Source: CAZLQF01 sp964561545 (GTDB lineage Bacteria > Bacteroidota > Bacteroidia > CAILMK01 > CAYYUA01). From it: a DNA stretch of 64,000 nt. Positions 38,345 through 47,547 of this stretch are shown here, piece by piece. Both the position numbers and the translations under genes were made by a program. The notes under the pieces were generated by a model that worked only from the letters and a program-made list of their open reading frames with translations, was not told the DNA's origin and did not search any database. Position 1 is the first letter of the stretch. Each line of letters opens with the position of its first letter. The stretch covers positions 62,001 to 126,000 of the forward strand of contig CAZLQF010000003.1 in NCBI GenBank assembly GCA_964561545.1, written 5' to 3'.

Positions 38345-39751
38345 TCAGTTAGCTAACTTGGATGAATGTTTATCAAAAGCCATAATTTCTGGGTTAGCTT
38401 TTCGCTGAATGGTTAGAAGTTGATCGGCTTTATTCCATCGGTTAGCCCGTCCCAATTGACGTGTGATTTTTCCAATTTTTTCAAAATCAATATCAAGGGT
38501 GTTGAACTCCTTTTTTGAATTGATTTTATTCAATGCATGATCTGCACCTTTGCTAAGGGCTAAATTCACAACCTCAGGAGTGAGGGTATCTTTAAGAGGT
38601 TGATCCAGAACCTTTCGAATCTTTTTAACAAGGCGATCTTTATGGCGGCTGTTCGTGTGATTTAATGCAATGACGGTATTGGTGTCATGAATGTCACGGA
38701 CAATGCTGGTTCTGAATCCATTCCATTTACCGTGGTGGTAAACGAGCTTTTGGTCATTTTCATATTTAATGCGGAATCCAAAACCATAAGATACCGGATA
38801 GCCAGAACTTACAGTCCCACGGCTGAATGCTTCTTTCTTGAGATCAGCACTCAGAAGTTTGTTATTGTAAAGCGCTTGGTCCCATTTATAAAGGTCTTTA
38901 ATGGTTGAATAAACCCCTTTATCCCCGACTATGCCATCGTTAACATTTTTTTCTATCTTCCTATACCCCCACCGGCTCCAACGGTAACCTACCAACTTGT
39001 TGGAATGGTCTTTTTTAATAGCTGTACTGTGAACAAAAGTATTTTCCATATCCAATGGTGTGAAGATGACCTGATCCAGATACTGGTCAAACCTCTGCCC
39101 GGATACTTCTTCCACAATTGATGCCAATAATACATAGCCTGTATTTGAATAGTGAAACCTTCTTCCAGATGCAAAATAAAGGGGTAATTTGTGTTCGATT
39201 AATAAATCAATCACATCATCATTGTAGGGTGCTTGTTCTTTTTTCCACTTGTGCTCGAGTAGCCACATGTAATTGGGAAGACCGGAGGTATGGTTCAAAA
39301 GATCCCGGATGGTCATTTGAGAATAGGGGATTTTTGGGAAATAATCTATAACCTTGTCTTCAAATTCAATTTTTCCTTGCTCTTTCAGCATCATAATGGC
39401 CATGGCTGTAAATTGCTTACTTAAGGAAGCAATCTGGAATACGTGATCTTTCTTTAGCGGTTCTCCTTTTTTAAAGTTTTTGCTCCCCACTGCTTTTGAA
39501 TAAATAGGGGACCCTTTGTAACTGACCAAGATGCTCCCATTAAAATCGTAATGTTGTTGAAAGTGTTTTACAATGGAATCGATCTTTTGCGTTTTTGAAT
39601 CGTAAAGGATTTTGGCAATACCATTTTCATGAGCTTGTGATAATTTTTCAGGTTTGGTGGATTTCAGCGTATCCTTGGAGTCTATGCGGCCAGTAAACGA
39701 TATGCTTAACAAGAGGATAAGCAAAGGAAAATATCTATAGTGAAAATGCAT
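38345..39751 (-). CDS. Serine hydrolase of the beta-lactamase class C / AmpC-like family
   Basis: This 468-residue secreted protein has a signal peptide (about 1-23) and a penicillin-binding-type serine hydrolase domain (about 60-385). The catalytic S109 and K112 are in SLSK, Y201 and N203 in YSN, and HHGKWNG replaces the KTG motif. The C-terminal about 80 residues are an extra tail. Such enzymes include D-aminopeptidases, esterases and beta-lactam-interacting proteins; the HxG third motif favours an esterase or peptidase over a true beta-lactamase. It is monocistronic. The substrate is unknown, so it should not be read as a resistance gene. Confidence 0.88.
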   Translation of the reverse strand: MHFHYRYFPLLILLLSISFTGRIDSKDTLKSTKPEKLSQAHENGIAKILYDSKTQKIDSIVKHFQQHYDFNGSILVSYKGSPIYSKAVGSKNFKKGEPLKKDHVFQIASLSKQFTAMAIMMLKEQGKIEFEDKVIDYFPKIPYSQMTIRDLLNHTSGLPNYMWLLEHKWKKEQAPYNDDVIDLLIEHKLPLYFASGRRFHYSNTGYVLLASIVEEVSGQRFDQYLDQVIFTPLDMENTFVHSTAIKKDHSNKLVGYRWSRWGYRKIEKNVNDGIVGDKGVYSTIKDLYKWDQALYNNKLLSADLKKEAFSRGTVSSGYPVSYGFGFRIKYENDQKLVYHHGKWNGFRTSIVRDIHDTNTVIALNHTNSRHKDRLVKKIRKVLDQPLKDTLTPEVVNLALSKGADHALNKINSKKEFNTLDIDFEKIGKITRQLGRANRWNKADQLLTIQRKANPEIMAFDKHSSKLAN

Positions 39752-39828
39752 TGTCTAATTTTAGCTTAGAAAAAGTGTATTACGTAAGCCTTGATAAAAA
39801 AGTTTTATTGTACAAAGCTATTCTTTTT

Positions 39829-41973
39829 TCAAGTGTTTTGAAAACTTGCTTTTAATTGTTGGCCTAAATTCCAGTTATAATCTATTAACACCAGGAAAAC
39901 GAAAATCATAAATGGAATAGTATTGAGGGTATAAATAACACCGTAAAAATCAAAATATTGATTGACCAAATGCGTAATAATAGAAATTAGGCACAAGGCA
40001 ATCCCGATCCAGTATTTTTTATGAAATAAGAAGGCGTAAACAAGGAAAAAACTGTAATAGTAACAAGTGAGCTCAAATGCTATTGGAATTAAGCCCGTGC
40101 CTAAAACAGCGGCTTCCCATGGTTTTATACGGGGTAACACCCTAATTAGTAAAGCAAGATACAATAAAATAGCTGCCCAATAAATGGATTTGAGGTCTTT
40201 GAAATTTTCCAGCCGTTGCTCTTTCCATTTTGCAAAAGGATCTGGCTTTGCTGGTTCCCTTGTTTTTTCTGCTCTATCTTGATGGCGGTATCCAAGTATG
40301 GTTTTTAAGCCCATGTGGTTGCTTAAGGGAGTTTCCAGGTGTTTTTGGCTGTTTGCGATAAAACCCTTCCAATTTTTAAACCCTTCGTTGACCCACAATG
40401 ACAGAGGAATTAAAACTATGAAAGCTGCTAACAATCCTTTAAACACTTGCTGATATTGATTTTGCAGGGACCATTGCTTTTGGTAAAAGGTGTCTGAAAT
40501 GCCTTTAAGTGCTACTCCCACAAGGGTGGCTCCCGGAAAAATTCTTAAAAAAGCAGCATAAAGCAACATAAACCCACCTCCAGCATTTTTTTGCTTTTTA
40601 AGCAAACATATTCCTATTACAAGAAATACCAGCCAATTTTGTCTTAAAAATGAGCCACCGGTCCAATAAAAGTTAGCTACTAAATTGGTGCCCCAGAAAA
40701 TTAAAGCCAAGCTAAATACTTCCCAGCCAAATGCCCAAGCTACAAGGATCCACATGATAATGATCAGTACGGGATCGATTAAGGAGAGCCAGAAAATTTG
40801 GGTTTTATTGATGGATGCAGTATTAGTCAAAGTTTTGCCAGCTATGGTCCAAATAGGTGTAGCATTAAACCCATGATCCTGATGCATTTTTTTCCACCGG
40901 TCTTCACTCATTTGATCCCTGAACCATAAAGCATCGGATTTGAATGCTTCCCACCTCTTGCCCAATTGCTCTTTAATGGCTGTCGAATCATCCAATACTT
41001 GGGTGGCAGGAATCATGCTATTATCAGATAAATCTCTGATGTGCCTCGATCTAACGCTTTTTTTATAGCCATGTTCCCAATCTGCTATAACCGAAGCATC
41101 GTAAAGGGATACATAGCCAAGATCGGGTTGGTATTTGGATCCCATGTAGTAATGAAAAAATTCCCAATAGTGGTAAAAATTGCCGTTATGAAATGTAGTC
41201 AAATTAAACCAGGCAAAACATGAGACAGTACCCAGGATGATAAACTCTGTTCCTAAATTACGGGATGCTTTGATAGATTGCTTTTTTGATGTGAACCAAT
41301 TCCAAACAAGCCAAATTAATCCGATTGTTGCCAATCCAGTCTTGACAAACCACAATCTTAAATCTTCACCTGCCTCTACCTCTTGGTTGGTGTCATTTGG
41401 AGTAGGCTCTGAACGGTCTGCGGTGTCAGGTTTCTGGCAGTAAGCTTTTAGTTCGGAGATGGAATAATTGCCGTCTCCCTTTATAGGGGTAATTAGTAAA
41501 TAGCGAATGGGGGTTGTTTGATTGAGGTTGATATTTCGGGTATGAAGTCCGTATTGATTCTCTTGCTTAGGAATTTTGGCATGTCCTTTCCAGTTATTGG
41601 TATCGGTGGCAAACTGAAATTGGTACACATCATCCGCATCGGCCTGGAGCTTAAAAGCACTAATTGGATATACTTGATGAAAGTCTATGAAAATAGCAGA
41701 TTTCTTGTTTTTTAATTGGACTGCTGCGGGTAATATCCATCTTGATCCTTCGAAAGTTTGATGACCATCAACAATTTTGGTCAATTGGCCATCGGTATTA
41801 GTCCCTTTCACGGTAGCATTTTGCGCAAGGTTTTGATGGGAACACTCAAACGTGTCTTCAATTATATCATTTGTTGTACCTTGATCAGCCACAACAGGTT
41901 TACCCACTAAAAAGCAACAAGAGAAAAGAAGAAGGTAGGTTATAATATTGGCATCCAATTGCTTCAAAACCAA
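39829..41973 (-). CDS. Discoidin (F5/8C-like) domain fused to a polytopic membrane protein
   Basis: This 714-residue protein has a signal peptide or first helix (about 10-28), a discoidin-like beta-sandwich (about 45-180; NLAQNATVKG, IVDGHQTFEGSRWIL, AFKLQADADDVYQF, RYLLITPIKGDGNYSISELKAYC), and then about ten membrane helices (from about 212). The loop after the first helices has NFYHYWEFFHYYMGSKYQPDLGY, reminiscent of GT-C/GT87-like membrane glycosyltransferases. The combination of a periplasmic carbohydrate-binding-type domain with a GT-C-like membrane core suggests a glycan-directed role, but this is inference. It is divergent from the M20 peptidase gene. Confidence 0.7.
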   Translation of the reverse strand: MVLKQLDANIITYLLLFSCCFLVGKPVVADQGTTNDIIEDTFECSHQNLAQNATVKGTNTDGQLTKIVDGHQTFEGSRWILPAAVQLKNKKSAIFIDFHQVYPISAFKLQADADDVYQFQFATDTNNWKGHAKIPKQENQYGLHTRNINLNQTTPIRYLLITPIKGDGNYSISELKAYCQKPDTADRSEPTPNDTNQEVEAGEDLRLWFVKTGLATIGLIWLVWNWFTSKKQSIKASRNLGTEFIILGTVSCFAWFNLTTFHNGNFYHYWEFFHYYMGSKYQPDLGYVSLYDASVIADWEHGYKKSVRSRHIRDLSDNSMIPATQVLDDSTAIKEQLGKRWEAFKSDALWFRDQMSEDRWKKMHQDHGFNATPIWTIAGKTLTNTASINKTQIFWLSLIDPVLIIIMWILVAWAFGWEVFSLALIFWGTNLVANFYWTGGSFLRQNWLVFLVIGICLLKKQKNAGGGFMLLYAAFLRIFPGATLVGVALKGISDTFYQKQWSLQNQYQQVFKGLLAAFIVLIPLSLWVNEGFKNWKGFIANSQKHLETPLSNHMGLKTILGYRHQDRAEKTREPAKPDPFAKWKEQRLENFKDLKSIYWAAILLYLALLIRVLPRIKPWEAAVLGTGLIPIAFELTCYYYSFFLVYAFLFHKKYWIGIALCLISIITHLVNQYFDFYGVIYTLNTIPFMIFVFLVLIDYNWNLGQQLKASFQNT

Positions 41974-42078
41974 ATATTTGTTTCAAAGGTCTTAAAATTT
42001 GATTTTTGTCAAACGCAATTTTGCTTTCAAAGCCGATTCAAACGATTAAGATTGTTTAATTTTAATGAAAATTCTAAC

Positions 42079-43521
42079 ATGATTTACTGGGCATTCATTA
42101 TAGTTTTGATTGGGGGGGTGGTCTTTATATTGGCAAGAACCTTCCTTTTCAAATCCAGGCAGATCAAAGGTGGACAACTCCCCCAAGTTCTAAAGTTGGA
42201 AGACCAGGCAATTCAGCGTTTTTCCCAACTGCTGCAATTTAAAACGGTATCTTATGAAGAAGATCAAAAAATGGACTATGAACCCTTCAACCAACTAAGC
42301 AAATGGTTGAAGCAAGCCTATCCTGAAATTCATAACAACTTGGATCTATGGGTTATCAATGAGTACGGTTTGGTTTATGGTTGGCAAGGGAGCGATCCTG
42401 GTTTAGATCCAATTATACTTTTGGCTCATATGGATGTAGTACCAGCAGATAATCCTACTGAATGGACTCATCCACCATTCAGTGGAGCCATTGCAAAAGG
42501 GTATATTTGGGGAAGGGGGGCTTTGGACGATAAGGTTGGTGTTTGTTCATTGTTTGAAAGCTTAACCTGTTTGTTACAGCAATCTTTTCAGCCTTCAAGG
42601 TCTATCTATTTAGCGTTTGGATATGATGAGGAAATTGGAGGCAGGGATGGCGCTGCAAAAATAGCTGAATGGTTTAAAAGCCAAAGCATCAATCCCTGGA
42701 TGGTCCTTGATGAGGGATTGGCGGTTACAACAGGTATCGTTCCTGGCATTGAACAATCAGTTGCTTTGATTGGCTTGGCAGAAAAAGGTTCGGTATCATT
42801 GGATTTAGAAGTTAATCATCCCGGAGGCCATCCATCAATGCCAGAAAAAACCAATGCCGTTTCTATTTTAACCAACGCCATTGAACAATTAAAGAACAAG
42901 CCTCTACCAGTTCAAATCTGTCAACCAGTTAAGGGGCTTTTTAAGCATATTGGTCCGGAGATGGGTTTTGCTAATAAAATGGTGTTTGCCAACTTGTGGC
43001 TTACTAAAAAGTTGGTAGTTCAAAAGTTTACCCAAAGTGGTTCTGGCAATGCTACTATGCGTACCACCGTTACGCCTACCATAGTCAAGGCGGGTTCCAA
43101 ATCCAATGTTGTGCCGGAACATGCTAAAGCCACCCTAAATGCAAGGATCATACCTGGAGAAACGGTCGGATCTGTTGTTAACCATATCCGTAAAAAGGTA
43201 AATGACCATATTAAAATCTCACAACATCCGAATGCCAATGATCCAACTCCAAAAGCCAATTATGAGAGCGATTGTTTTTATTCGGTACAGTCAGCCATCC
43301 ATGATACCTTCCCGGATGCCATTACGGCACCTTCCTTGGTATTAGGAGCTACGGATGCCCGCAATTACAATATCTTAACGGATGAAGTTTACCGGTTTTC
43401 ACCCATCAGGTTACAACAGGGGGATCTTCAAAGAATTCATGGAACAGATGAGCGCATAAGCATTGATAATTTCAGAGAAGCCATATCCTTTTATGTCAAT
43501 TTCATCCGAAGCAATTGTTAG
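42079..43521 (+). CDS. M20-family metallopeptidase (carboxypeptidase PM20D1-like)
   Basis: The reading frame is open from 41959, but ATG 42079 is chosen because the translation from there begins MIYWAFIIVLIGGVVFI, an N-terminal membrane anchor, and the upstream part runs back into the divergent gene's start region. The 480-residue protein has the M20 metal site: LLAHMDVVPA, GRGALDDKVGVCSL, FGYDEEIGG, and a late dimerisation domain with H and N residues. The layout matches PM20D1/carboxypeptidase S-type enzymes, which act on N-acyl amino acids or dipeptides. Divergent from the discoidin-membrane gene by 105 bases. Confidence 0.9.
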   Translation: MIYWAFIIVLIGGVVFILARTFLFKSRQIKGGQLPQVLKLEDQAIQRFSQLLQFKTVSYEEDQKMDYEPFNQLSKWLKQAYPEIHNNLDLWVINEYGLVYGWQGSDPGLDPIILLAHMDVVPADNPTEWTHPPFSGAIAKGYIWGRGALDDKVGVCSLFESLTCLLQQSFQPSRSIYLAFGYDEEIGGRDGAAKIAEWFKSQSINPWMVLDEGLAVTTGIVPGIEQSVALIGLAEKGSVSLDLEVNHPGGHPSMPEKTNAVSILTNAIEQLKNKPLPVQICQPVKGLFKHIGPEMGFANKMVFANLWLTKKLVVQKFTQSGSGNATMRTTVTPTIVKAGSKSNVVPEHAKATLNARIIPGETVGSVVNHIRKKVNDHIKISQHPNANDPTPKANYESDCFYSVQSAIHDTFPDAITAPSLVLGATDARNYNILTDEVYRFSPIRLQQGDLQRIHGTDERISIDNFREAISFYVNFIRSNC

Positions 43522-43767
43522 CCAAAGCGTTACAAAACAATAGACTATGGTACTTGGTGTTACTATAACATACGCCAACCTCTAAATGAGAATGATCAGT
43601 TTTTGGACTTTTAAAAAATTGTTTTGTTGATTCATACATGAGGAAGGAATAAAACACTTGCGTTATTGAAGACTTAATTAAAAAAAACAGCTTATTCAGC
43701 TCTGGTTGTTATCTTCTATTGTCGAACATCGTAAGATGTAAATATCTGAATTTTTAAATTTAAGATT

Positions 43768-44217
43768 ATGGAAAAGCAGATCGTAACTGAATATTACAAT
43801 TTCAATAATTATGTGATTCAAGTTAACCTGGAAGGCCTAAGCCTGGAAGAAAGCCTTCAAAAACCATTGGCAAAAGGGAATTGTATTAATTGGATCTTTG
43901 GGCACCTGTTGTTTACCCGAAATCATCTTCATGAGCTTTTGAACCTTGATCCGGCCATGGATAGGCGCTATGCAAATTTATATGATAGTGGAACTACCAA
44001 GAACCTTTCTAAGGAGGAAGTATTAGGTATTGAAACGATGATGAGCTTTTTTCAACAATCTCATGCCAACGTAATGAATGTCATCAACAAGATCAATGAT
44101 GAAAAAGAACAGGATTTTTGGAAAACCCTCGCTGGCCTTGCTTTTCATGAGGCTTACCATGCTGGGCAATTGGGCTTATTAAGGAAAGGGTTGGGTAAAG
44201 AAGGAAAAATTGGTTAA
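43768..44217 (+). CDS. DinB-like four-helix protein
   Basis: This 149-residue protein matches the DinB/YfiT-like four-helix bundle: an N-terminal helix MEKQIVTEYYNFNNYVIQ, NWIFGHLLFTRNHLHELL carrying the first histidine, and FHEAYHAGQLGLLRKGLG with the C-terminal HxxxH metal ligands. Members are metal-binding proteins, some of them thiol-dependent transferases, most unassigned. The next gene starts 68 bases downstream on the same strand, so the two could share a transcript. Function is unknown. Confidence 0.85.
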   Translation: MEKQIVTEYYNFNNYVIQVNLEGLSLEESLQKPLAKGNCINWIFGHLLFTRNHLHELLNLDPAMDRRYANLYDSGTTKNLSKEEVLGIETMMSFFQQSHANVMNVINKINDEKEQDFWKTLAGLAFHEAYHAGQLGLLRKGLGKEGKIG

Positions 44218-44285
44218 TTTGTTCTTAAATTTAATGATTAAAAAGCCAACGTATCCGAATAATTTCGGCTCCAACCCTTTTATAT

Positions 44286-44735
44286 ATGAAGGAGCAAAAT
44301 CTTAAAATTAGGAAAGTCAAACTACCTAAAGACCAACTAATCGTTGTCAGGGCTTTCAAGGGTGCTCTCTATAAGATACCAGCATCCATTGAAAAATTGA
44401 AAGCCGATCTTCGACATCAAGGTCTTTCATTTAGAGAATATGAAGCCATCTTAACGCTTGAGGGTTTTCCCACTATGGATGAAATCAATTCCTTAAAAGG
44501 CTGGTATGGGGTTATCGCCAATGAAGCCAACCAAGTAAATGATCCATTCGAAATACAAAAATTTCCTGCAGTCAGGTATTATTATGCCCGCTATAAAGGA
44601 ACCATACCTGATGGTTTTGAAGCCGTTAGTAAAGCTATGAATTCAAAACGTGGGCAGAAGATCATCAAAACCTATATAGTCTTTTCTTATGAAAAAGGTG
44701 CATTAGTTAATGAATTCTTTTGTCAATTAGGTTGA
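44286..44735 (+). CDS. GyrI-like small-molecule-binding-domain protein
   Basis: This 149-residue protein is made of alternating strands and helices that look like the GyrI/AraC effector-binding fold: KLPKDQLIVVRAFKGALY at the start, FPAVRYYYARYKGTIPDGFEAVSKAM and KTYIVFSYEKG at the end. Stand-alone members are thought to bind small hydrophobic compounds. The match is to the pattern of strands, not to a strong signature, so the call is tentative. It follows the DinB-like gene and precedes a 409-base gap. Confidence 0.6.
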   Translation: MKEQNLKIRKVKLPKDQLIVVRAFKGALYKIPASIEKLKADLRHQGLSFREYEAILTLEGFPTMDEINSLKGWYGVIANEANQVNDPFEIQKFPAVRYYYARYKGTIPDGFEAVSKAMNSKRGQKIIKTYIVFSYEKGALVNEFFCQLG

Positions 44736-45144
44736 AATTTTTGCTACTTGGTTTTTAAGCGGTTTTTATTAACTATCTACATTAGAGGGTCGATTCCCTT
44801 GCTTAAATTTTTAATAAATGAAATGTGCTATTAGGGGCTAACATCGCAATGGCAGGGTTTATCTATTGGTATATGGCATGTGCAACAACCAAAAGCAAAA
44901 AGTTCAAGGTTGTTATAAAACAACCAGAAATATTCCATTTCCTTCGTCTTTCTGGCCTATTATCATCAATCCTAAAGCCTGGATGCCTCATTCTTAGTTA
45001 TTAAGTGTTTAATTTGTTGAGCATTAAAGCCAAAATATAAGGCTTTAACGTTTGTTCTAAGTTAATTGAATGGTTATTTAAGATCAATCTACCAAACTAC
45101 TTATCTTTGTTCGAATTTATTAGTTACGGGTACGTTTAAAGCTT
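44736..45144. other. Intergenic region with two small hairpins
   Basis: These 409 bases have no ORF of note. A 7-base stem with four-base loop lies at 44908-44925, and an 8-base stem at 45024-45031 with 45041-45048 (TTAAAGCC and GGCTTTAA). The second shares its core with the inverted repeats at 53881-53923. A -7-like TATCTTTG lies at 45102-45109, placed to serve the DUF952 gene. Confidence 0.4.
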
Positions 45145-45510
45145 ATGGATCAATTGATTTATCATATTAACAAACCAAATAGATGGGAAGAAGCCAAGAA
45201 AAAGGGTTACTTAACAACCGATAACTTTGAAAAACGTGGTTTTATTCATTGCTCTACTAGAGCGCAAGTACTATTTGTTGCTAATGTGCTTTACAAAGGG
45301 CAAAAAGACCTGCTCTTATTAGGTTTGGATGAAGCGCTATTGGATGGTCAAGTAAGGTATGAGGAGCCGGGAGATGGCTATCCCCGTTTGTTTCCGCATC
45401 TCTATGGTAAAATTAATTTGAATTCGGTTAAAAAGATCGCAGGATTTGAACCTGGAAAAGCTGGCTATTTTGTTTTCCCAGAGCAATTTGATGAAGTTAC
45501 AACCAATTAA
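45145..45510 (+). CDS. DUF952 domain protein
   Basis: This 121-residue cytoplasmic protein matches DUF952: IYHINKPNRWEEAKKKGYL, RGFIHCSTRAQV, DLLLLGLDEALLDGQVRYEEPGDG and PHLYGKINLNSV. The conserved histidines and acidic residues of the family are present, but the function remains unknown. A TATCTTTG element at 45102-45109 fits a -7 box 35 bases upstream. The next gene starts 8 bases after its stop, so the two are co-transcribed. Confidence 0.9.
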   Translation: MDQLIYHINKPNRWEEAKKKGYLTTDNFEKRGFIHCSTRAQVLFVANVLYKGQKDLLLLGLDEALLDGQVRYEEPGDGYPRLFPHLYGKINLNSVKKIAGFEPGKAGYFVFPEQFDEVTTN

Positions 45511-45518
45511 ATTGAAAG

Positions 45519-45809
45519 ATGACCAGAAAGATGGTGTTGCTGTTTAATAGGATAAAAGGCTTGTTTAGAAGGGCTTTAAGCACCGGGGTTATCATGGTTG
45601 TCATCTTAGGGGGTTATGGCTGTAGAAAATGTATAGATTGCAGTTACACCTACCAAGACTCAAAATCCGGTAAAGAATTGGAATACAACTATGCCGAATT
45701 TTGTGGCTCCAATGAAGAGGTCGATAACTTTGAAAAAAAAGTTGAAAATGAAGCAGCAGAGGTGGATGGTGAAGTCAAGTGCCAAGAAGAAAATACTTTA
45801 ATTAATTAG
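45519..45809 (+). CDS. Small putative lipoprotein
   Basis: This 96-residue protein has a positively charged start, a hydrophobic segment (STGVIMVVILGGYG) and a cysteine at about residue 35, a plausible lipobox with GYGC just upstream. The mature part has four more cysteines (CIDCSYTY, FCGSNEE and KCQEEN) and is acidic. I do not recognise the family. The gene starts 8 bases after the DUF952 gene and 36 bases before the spermidine-synthase-like gene. A role in the periplasm or outer membrane is all that can be said. Confidence 0.6.
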   Translation: MTRKMVLLFNRIKGLFRRALSTGVIMVVILGGYGCRKCIDCSYTYQDSKSGKELEYNYAEFCGSNEEVDNFEKKVENEAAEVDGEVKCQEENTLIN

Positions 45810-45845
45810 CAATGATATTTGAATGCTTTCTTTAACAGATAACCT

Positions 45846-47312
45846 ATGAAAAAGTACTTATTTGAGATAATTGTGTTTTTTAGCGGTGCTATTGTTATGA
45901 TTTTAGAAGTGGTGGGGTCAAGGGTTTTAGCACCTTATTTAGGTACTTCAATATTCATTTGGACCAGTTTAATTGGTATTATCCTGGCAAGTTTAAGCCT
46001 GGGTTACTATTTAGGCGGTAGGCTTTCAGACCGATCTCCATCATTGGATGTACTTGCTACGATCCTGTTTTTTGCTGCCATTCTTGTTGGGATCACTACA
46101 TACGTTAAAGCACCTTTTCTTAATTTTCTATTGTCCCAAACCTCTGATCTCAAATTAGGATCGGTTATAGCCACGATCGTATTATTTGCATTACCCAGTA
46201 CGCTGTTGGGGATGGTTTCGCCTTATTGCATTAAGTTAAGGCTCAAAAGCCTTAATACAAGCGGAAGCACTGTGGGTAATTTGTATGCCATATCAACTAT
46301 TGGAAGTATTGCGGGAACCTTTTCTGCCGGCTTTTATTTGATCCCATGGCTTGGGACTACTACCATTTTGTTTCTTTTAGCCATCACGTTAATGATCTTG
46401 TCTATCCTTGCCTATGCCAAAAATCAATTTGTTTTGAGAACAGCCATTCTTTTTGGCCTAATCGTATTGGCCTATACCTATGAGAGCCATTCAAGTATTA
46501 TAGAGGTTGATACGAAATACAACAAGGTTTGGATTTATTCTCAAAAGCCCCATGATACAAGCCGCGAAAAGAAAATAATGCAAGTAAATAGACAAAAAGC
46601 CTCAACTGTTTATACAGATACCAAAAGTACGGCCAGTGCATATGTCAAATATTTTGATCTGGCTAAATTTTTTAAACAAGATGTAAATAAAGCGCTAATA
46701 ATAGGAGGGGCCGGTTACGAATACCCCCGCCATTTTTTAACCACTTTTCCTGATGCAACTATAGATGTTGTAGAAATCGATCCTAAGCTAACAGACCTGG
46801 CCAGGAGGCATTTTTATTTAAAAGACAATCCACGCTTGTCTATTCACCACATGGACGGACGTATCTTTTTAAACCAAATGCAGCAGCAATATGATGTGAT
46901 CTATGGCAACGCATTTAATTCAGCTGCTTCAGTTCCTTACCATTTAACAACCCTTGAAGCGGCCCGCCAGATGAAAGGGGGCTTAAAGGAAGATGGGGCA
47001 GCCTTTATCAATGTTGTTTCTTCATTAAAAGGAGTAAAAAGTAAGTTTTTAAGGGCTGAATATAAAACCTTTAAAGCTGTTTTCAACCATATTTTTTTAT
47101 TTCCGGTCCAATACCCAGATGATCCTAAAAAAATTCAAAATATTATTATGGTTGCATTAAAAGGTAAAGCACCTGAATCCCTAAGCAGTAAAAATCCAAA
47201 ATTTCAAAAATACCTTGATCATTATTGGAATGAACCCATTGAAACTGATTTGCCTGTTTTAACCGATAACCATGCCCCTGTTGATTATTACCTTGATGAT
47301 ATAACTGAGTAA
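45846..47312 (+). CDS. Membrane-bound spermidine-synthase-like protein lacking the catalytic aspartate
   Basis: This 488-residue protein has about seven membrane helices in the first 220 residues (with SRVLAPYLGTSIFIWTSLIG) and a SpeE-like Rossmann domain after about 275. The SAM-like cofactor pocket is seen as LIIGGAGYEYPRHF with VVEIDPKLTDLAR (E310, D312). At the place where the family has the catalytic DAF motif, this protein reads GNAFNSAASVPYHLTT, with N355 instead of aspartate. It may therefore not be an aminopropyltransferase. Related fused proteins of unknown activity are common in bacteria. It may be co-transcribed with the two small genes before it. Confidence 0.85.
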   Translation: MKKYLFEIIVFFSGAIVMILEVVGSRVLAPYLGTSIFIWTSLIGIILASLSLGYYLGGRLSDRSPSLDVLATILFFAAILVGITTYVKAPFLNFLLSQTSDLKLGSVIATIVLFALPSTLLGMVSPYCIKLRLKSLNTSGSTVGNLYAISTIGSIAGTFSAGFYLIPWLGTTTILFLLAITLMILSILAYAKNQFVLRTAILFGLIVLAYTYESHSSIIEVDTKYNKVWIYSQKPHDTSREKKIMQVNRQKASTVYTDTKSTASAYVKYFDLAKFFKQDVNKALIIGGAGYEYPRHFLTTFPDATIDVVEIDPKLTDLARRHFYLKDNPRLSIHHMDGRIFLNQMQQQYDVIYGNAFNSAASVPYHLTTLEAARQMKGGLKEDGAAFINVVSSLKGVKSKFLRAEYKTFKAVFNHIFLFPVQYPDDPKKIQNIIMVALKGKAPESLSSKNPKFQKYLDHYWNEPIETDLPVLTDNHAPVDYYLDDITE

Positions 47313-47470
47313 CCTAAGTTAATTATGGTATTTTTAGTAATAAGAATGTAGTTATTATAAAAATAGTAATAACCAATATTATATTTAGCTTATAATAAAA
47401 AATTAAAAAATTAAAAAACATAAAATATATAAATTATATAAAGATAATGTCTTTGTTTAATTTTCTAAGG

Positions 47471-47503
47471 TTTGGTTTGTAAAATAAGTTTTTCCTAATT
47501 TTG
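47471..47503 (+). promoter_or_regulatory. Bacteroidota-type promoter for the 1656-residue PKD protein
   Basis: TAATTTTG at 47496-47503 is an exact TAnnTTTG -7 box. Two TTTG -33 candidates lie at 47471-47474 and 47476-47479, giving spacers of 21 and 16 bases. The start codon is 45 bases further on, in an A/T-rich leader. Confidence 0.6.
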
Positions 47504-47547
47504 AATTGCAATTGGTTAAGCTATTGAGTAATTAAAAACCTGAAGGA

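Noticed and set aside
38345..39751. Beta-lactam resistance gene
   Set aside because: The serine hydrolase has SxxK and YxN, but its third motif is HxG rather than KTG, and the family is dominated by peptidases and esterases, so antibiotic hydrolysis is not supported.
41959..42078. An upstream start for the M20 peptidase
   Set aside because: The extra 40 residues show no family match and overlap the divergent gene's start region; ATG 42079 begins with a clear membrane anchor.
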